A DNA stretch of 24,992 nucleotides from DASZHC01 sp035938215 (GTDB lineage Bacteria; Verrucomicrobiota; Verrucomicrobiia; Chthoniobacterales; JAFAMB01). Under the pieces are notes generated by a model. The model was not told the origin of the DNA and searched no databases. It saw only the letters and a program-made list of their open reading frames with translations. The translations under genes were made by a program, and so were the position numbers. Every line of letters starts with the position of its first letter. The stretch's first letter is position 1. Location: assembly GCA_035938215.1 (NCBI GenBank), contig DASZHC010000217.1, positions 1 through 24,992 of the forward strand. The letters are read 5' to 3'. This document shows, piece by piece, positions 22,253 through 24,992 of the stretch.

Positions 22253-23190
22253 TGCGCTGGATCGCCTTAGCCGTTACCTTTGGAATTTTAACCTTTCAGC
22301 CACTCGGCGTCTTCGGAAAGCAAAGGCCGAAACTCGCCGTCAAGCCTTCTCTCGAGACTCTTCTCGAGCAAGGAGAACCAACGGTTGTCGCGGAAAGCGC
22401 CTCCACGATTGATTCGTTCACAGGCGAGTTTTTGTTTGTGAAGAACGAGAATGCCCCTCAGTACCCCGCAAGTTCAACAAAAATCCTGACGGCCCTTTTA
22501 GTGATCGAAGCTGGAGACCTCGACAAACTTGTAACGGTTGACCTTTCGGATACTAGGGTCGAACCGAGCAATTTGGAATTGAAACCGGGAGAACAATACA
22601 CGCGACGCCAGCTTCTCTATGGCCTTATGCTGAAGAGCGCGAACGACGTCGCGATGGCGTTAGCGCGCGACAATGCAGGCTCCGTCGAGGCTTTTGCGGA
22701 AAAAATGAACCGGCGCGCGACCGAACTCGGAGCGACGAATAGCCATTTTGTAAACCCAAATGGGCTGCATAGTCCGGACCACTACACGACGGCGCACGAT
22801 CTGGCCCTCATTGCAAGGGCCGCAATGGAACAGCCATTTTTCAGGCAGGTGGTCTCCACAATCTATTATACCTGGAAATCGCCGGCAGGGGCCGTCTACC
22901 AATTGCGAAATCATAACCGCCTCCTCCGGCATTTCGCCGGCTGCAACGGATTAAAGACCGGTTACACGCGGGCGGCGCAACAAGTATTGGTCAGCTCCGC
23001 CTTGCGCGACGGCCACGAAGTGATTTCGGTTGTCCTGCATACGGACAAACCTGGGATATGGGACGACAGCAAACTGCTTCTTGCTTACAGCCTCATCAAG
23101 GTCGGATGCCCTCCTGCGGAGATCGTCAACAATTCTGAGAGGGGAACCGAAAAGGAGGAGGGTTCAGGCGAAGGAGACAACGTTCACTAG
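22252..23190 (+). CDS. D-alanyl-D-alanine carboxypeptidase (peptidase S11, PBP5/6-like)
   Basis: This is a 312-residue exported enzyme. It starts at the ATG overlapping the amidohydrolase stop, which gives a signal sequence (MRWIALAVTFGILTFQPLGVFG). The three active-site boxes are intact: Ser74-x-x-Lys77 (PASSTKILTALLVIE), Ser129-x-Asn131 (LKSANDVAMALA) and Lys235-Thr-Gly (GLKTGYTRAAQ). The enzyme trims the terminal D-Ala from peptidoglycan stem peptides in the periplasm. It lacks the extra C-terminal domain and membrane-anchoring helix of E. coli PBP5 and ends in a short Glu/Gly-rich acidic tail, so it may be soluble. The upstream frame is open for 11 more codons, but the overlap start is favoured. 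Confidence 0.93.
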   Translation: MRWIALAVTFGILTFQPLGVFGKQRPKLAVKPSLETLLEQGEPTVVAESASTIDSFTGEFLFVKNENAPQYPASSTKILTALLVIEAGDLDKLVTVDLSDTRVEPSNLELKPGEQYTRRQLLYGLMLKSANDVAMALARDNAGSVEAFAEKMNRRATELGATNSHFVNPNGLHSPDHYTTAHDLALIARAAMEQPFFRQVVSTIYYTWKSPAGAVYQLRNHNRLLRHFAGCNGLKTGYTRAAQQVLVSSALRDGHEVISVVLHTDKPGIWDDSKLLLAYSLIKVGCPPAEIVNNSERGTEKEEGSGEGDNVH

Positions 23191-23601
23191 TCTGGAAGAT
23201 TCGAGTCAATTCGAGTTGGTAAACATCGAGTTTTTCGTGGTCGAAGTGAGGCGGCGAAACCATGGTTGAGTCTAATGGCGCCGCAGATAAGTTGACAGCT
23301 CTGTTCTGTTTCGGAATTTCTCCGGCTCATTCGAGGACGACGACGAGTAACCTAGAAAAGGGCGCTTTTCCTGGGTGAGGAATGAACACTTTTTCCGGCC
23401 CAAAAATGTCAAAATCGCAACTTTTGCAATCTGCTCAGCACCAGTAAGATGCTACGAGTGTTCATTAGCAGCACGAGGACGAACCTTTGGTTGCGGCTTC
23501 GCCGCTTGTGTATCCTCCAGCGCTCAAAATGTGTGAAATTTTTTCTCGATTATTAGTCATAATTCTAATAACCTGTAAAATATTCATATATTTCACTCGC
23601 T
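23191..23601. other. Gene-free spacer upstream of the response regulator
   Basis: This is a 411-bp gap with no coding-like ORF. It contains a small GC stem (GCGGC, TTC, GCCGC at 23493-23505) and, near the right end, an AT-rich stretch of about 75 bp (23525-23601) that most likely holds the response-regulator promoter. Confidence 0.5.
23550..23571. promoter_or_regulatory. 7-bp inverted repeat in the response-regulator promoter region
   Basis: TTATTAG (23550-23556) and CTAATAA (23565-23571) are exact inverse copies with an 8-nt AT-rich spacer, centred about 40 nt before the start codon. Spacing and position suit a dimeric repressor or an autoregulatory site. No protein can be assigned. Confidence 0.35.
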
Positions 23602-24984
23602 ATGGCCCGTATCTTGATCGTCGACAATGAGCCTCAAATGCTGGATGTGATCTCGAACCTTTGCCGCGACCACGGACATCAACCTCTCCCATTTGCATCT
23701 TTTGAGGCAGCGCTCGAAGCCCTCCCCAAAGTTACCCCGCATCTGGTCATCATCGATGTAAACCAAGAAGGCGATGAAGGGCTTGGCCTTCTAAAAGAAT
23801 GCAGGTCGAAACTTTCGCAAACCGCGGTTGTGATGATTACAGCCTATACTTCCGTTCAAATGGCTGTGGAGGCCATGAAACTCGGGGCCTACGACTATAT
23901 CACAAAACCGTTCAAGCTTGACGAATTACAATTTTGCATCCAACGAGCCCTGGGATACCAAGCTGCCTTCCGCGAAGATGATTTGCTCAAGCGCGAATTC
24001 CGTGACCAGTACAAGTTTGAGAATCTCCTCGGTACAAGCCCGAAAATGCAAGAAATCTACAAGCTTATCGGGAAAGTCGCCGACACCGAAAGCACGATCC
24101 TGATCCAAGGCGAGAGCGGAACGGGCAAGGAACTGGTGGCACGTGCCCTCCACTACAATAGTTCGCGGCAACATCACCCGTTCCTCGCCATAAACTGCAG
24201 CGCGCTGCCTGAAAATGCCCTGGAATCGGAACTCTTTGGTCATAAGAAGGGTGCGTTCACTGGTGCCGTAGCGGACAAGACCGGCCTGTTCGAGGAGGCC
24301 AACCATGGCACGCTTTTTCTTGACGAGGTAGACTCGACCTCCCAGCAGCTTCAGACCAAACTGCTCAGGGTTCTACAAGATCGCCAAATTCGACGCATGG
24401 GCGACTCCCGACAAATCTCGGTCAGCGTGCGGACGATCGCAGCATCCAATGAGCAGCTCAAACTGAAATCCAAAACCGGCGGGTTTCGCGAAGATCTCTA
24501 TTACCGCCTGGCGGTCATTCCGATCGAAATTCCACCGCTACGAGAACGTCTGGAGGATGTTCCGCTTTTAGTGAACTACTTCCTGCGAAAGTATGCTGCG
24601 TTGACCGGGACCGAACAAAAGGAGATCGACGTACGAGCCATGGATCACCTGATCCGGTACGGGTGGCCCGGAAATGTTCGTGAGCTTGAAAATGCCGTCG
24701 AAAGAGCCTGTGCGCTCAGCGAAGGTGGTCGCATCAGAGCTCAGGATCTGCCGCCGCAGGTCCTGCGGGAAGCCACCAGTGCCGCCGCGTCCTCGGAAGT
24801 CGAATGGCAGATCGGCCAACATCTGGACGATTTTGTCCGCAATCAGGAGAGAAAATACATTGAGATGACCCTGAAGTTCAATCAGGGGTCGCGCGAGAAA
24901 ACGGCAAGTATGCTGGGAATTAGCATTGCAACGCTCTATCGAAAACTCGATCTTAAACATCATCGAAACCATCACCCGGGGTAG
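23602..24984 (+). CDS. NtrC-family sigma-54-dependent response regulator
   Basis: This is a complete 460-residue regulator. The receiver domain (1-118) has Asp8, phospho-acceptor Asp52 (LVIIDVNQEG), Thr80 (MITAYTS) and Lys102 (YITKPF). The AAA+ sigma-54-activation domain (about 140-375) has Walker A GESGTGKE (171-177), GAFTGA (217-222, contacts sigma-54), Walker B LFLDE (238-242) followed by VDS instead of the more usual IGE/IGD, and FREDLYYRL. The C-terminal Fis-type HTH is GSREKTASMLGISIATLYRK (429-448). When phosphorylated it would activate sigma-54 promoters. No histidine kinase is in the window; the gene ends 8 bp before the edge, so a partner could follow. A link to amt-glnK is conceivable but unproven. 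Confidence 0.95.
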   Translation: MARILIVDNEPQMLDVISNLCRDHGHQPLPFASFEAALEALPKVTPHLVIIDVNQEGDEGLGLLKECRSKLSQTAVVMITAYTSVQMAVEAMKLGAYDYITKPFKLDELQFCIQRALGYQAAFREDDLLKREFRDQYKFENLLGTSPKMQEIYKLIGKVADTESTILIQGESGTGKELVARALHYNSSRQHHPFLAINCSALPENALESELFGHKKGAFTGAVADKTGLFEEANHGTLFLDEVDSTSQQLQTKLLRVLQDRQIRRMGDSRQISVSVRTIAASNEQLKLKSKTGGFREDLYYRLAVIPIEIPPLRERLEDVPLLVNYFLRKYAALTGTEQKEIDVRAMDHLIRYGWPGNVRELENAVERACALSEGGRIRAQDLPPQVLREATSAAASSEVEWQIGQHLDDFVRNQERKYIEMTLKFNQGSREKTASMLGISIATLYRKLDLKHHRNHHPG

Positions 24985-24992
24985 CTCCCAAG

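Overview
The window looks like chromosomal DNA of a free-living, probably soil, Gram-negative bacterium. Lipoprotein, D,D-carboxypeptidase and L,D-transpeptidase-like genes point to an outer membrane and a periplasm. My best guess is Verrucomicrobiota. This rests on gene style (signal-peptide Amt with a C-terminal HGExAY tail, stand-alone OvoA-C-terminal-like methyltransferase, CbiX + DR2241-like pair, heptamer repeats, starts mostly without a clear Shine-Dalgarno) and is an inference, not a proof.

Bases 1-4201 are the integrase end of an integrated genetic element. A tyrosine recombinase (2898-4016, minus) sits beside the 3' end of a tRNA-Val(UAC) gene (4130-4201, minus), the usual arrangement for an element inserted in a tRNA. 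Moving inward there are a small basic protein, a tiny secreted peptide, two unknown genes, an excisionase-like HTH gene and a frameshifted primase-like gene that runs off the left edge. The far end of the element is not in the window.

Bases 4202-11000 hold nitrogen uptake and sensing (amt-glnK), a fused AhbA/AhbB-type (siroheme decarboxylase/Lrp-like) protein, and an exported M1 aminopeptidase with an unusual substrate-binding motif. A perfect 23-bp inverted repeat lies between the last two genes.

Bases 10993-15145 are a minus-strand run of housekeeping genes: aroC (chorismate synthase), a CvpA-type membrane protein, a small DUF1232-like membrane protein and gatB (tRNA amidotransferase). The gaps hold a REPIN-like double palindrome and TTCTGTG-type heptamer arrays.

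Bases 15372-19305 hold an M29-type metallopeptidase, a stand-alone ovothiol-type methyltransferase, about 500 bp packed with several different palindromic and tandem repeats, a BsuPI-domain lipoprotein and a YkuD-type L,D-transpeptidase-like protein. Bases 19467-23190 hold two tightly coupled pairs: a CbiX-like chelatase with a DR2241-like 4Fe-4S partner (4-nt overlap), and an amidohydrolase with a D-Ala-D-Ala carboxypeptidase (1-nt overlap). The window ends with a complete NtrC-family sigma-54 response regulator (23602-24984).

Two themes link genes across the window. Tetrapyrrole chemistry appears twice (AhbAB-like protein, CbiX/DR2241 pair), compatible with a siroheme-dependent route. The repeat families cluster in gene-to-gene gaps and give the best candidates for undescribed elements. 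I saw no CRISPR array, toxin-antitoxin pair, restriction system or obvious new defence system.
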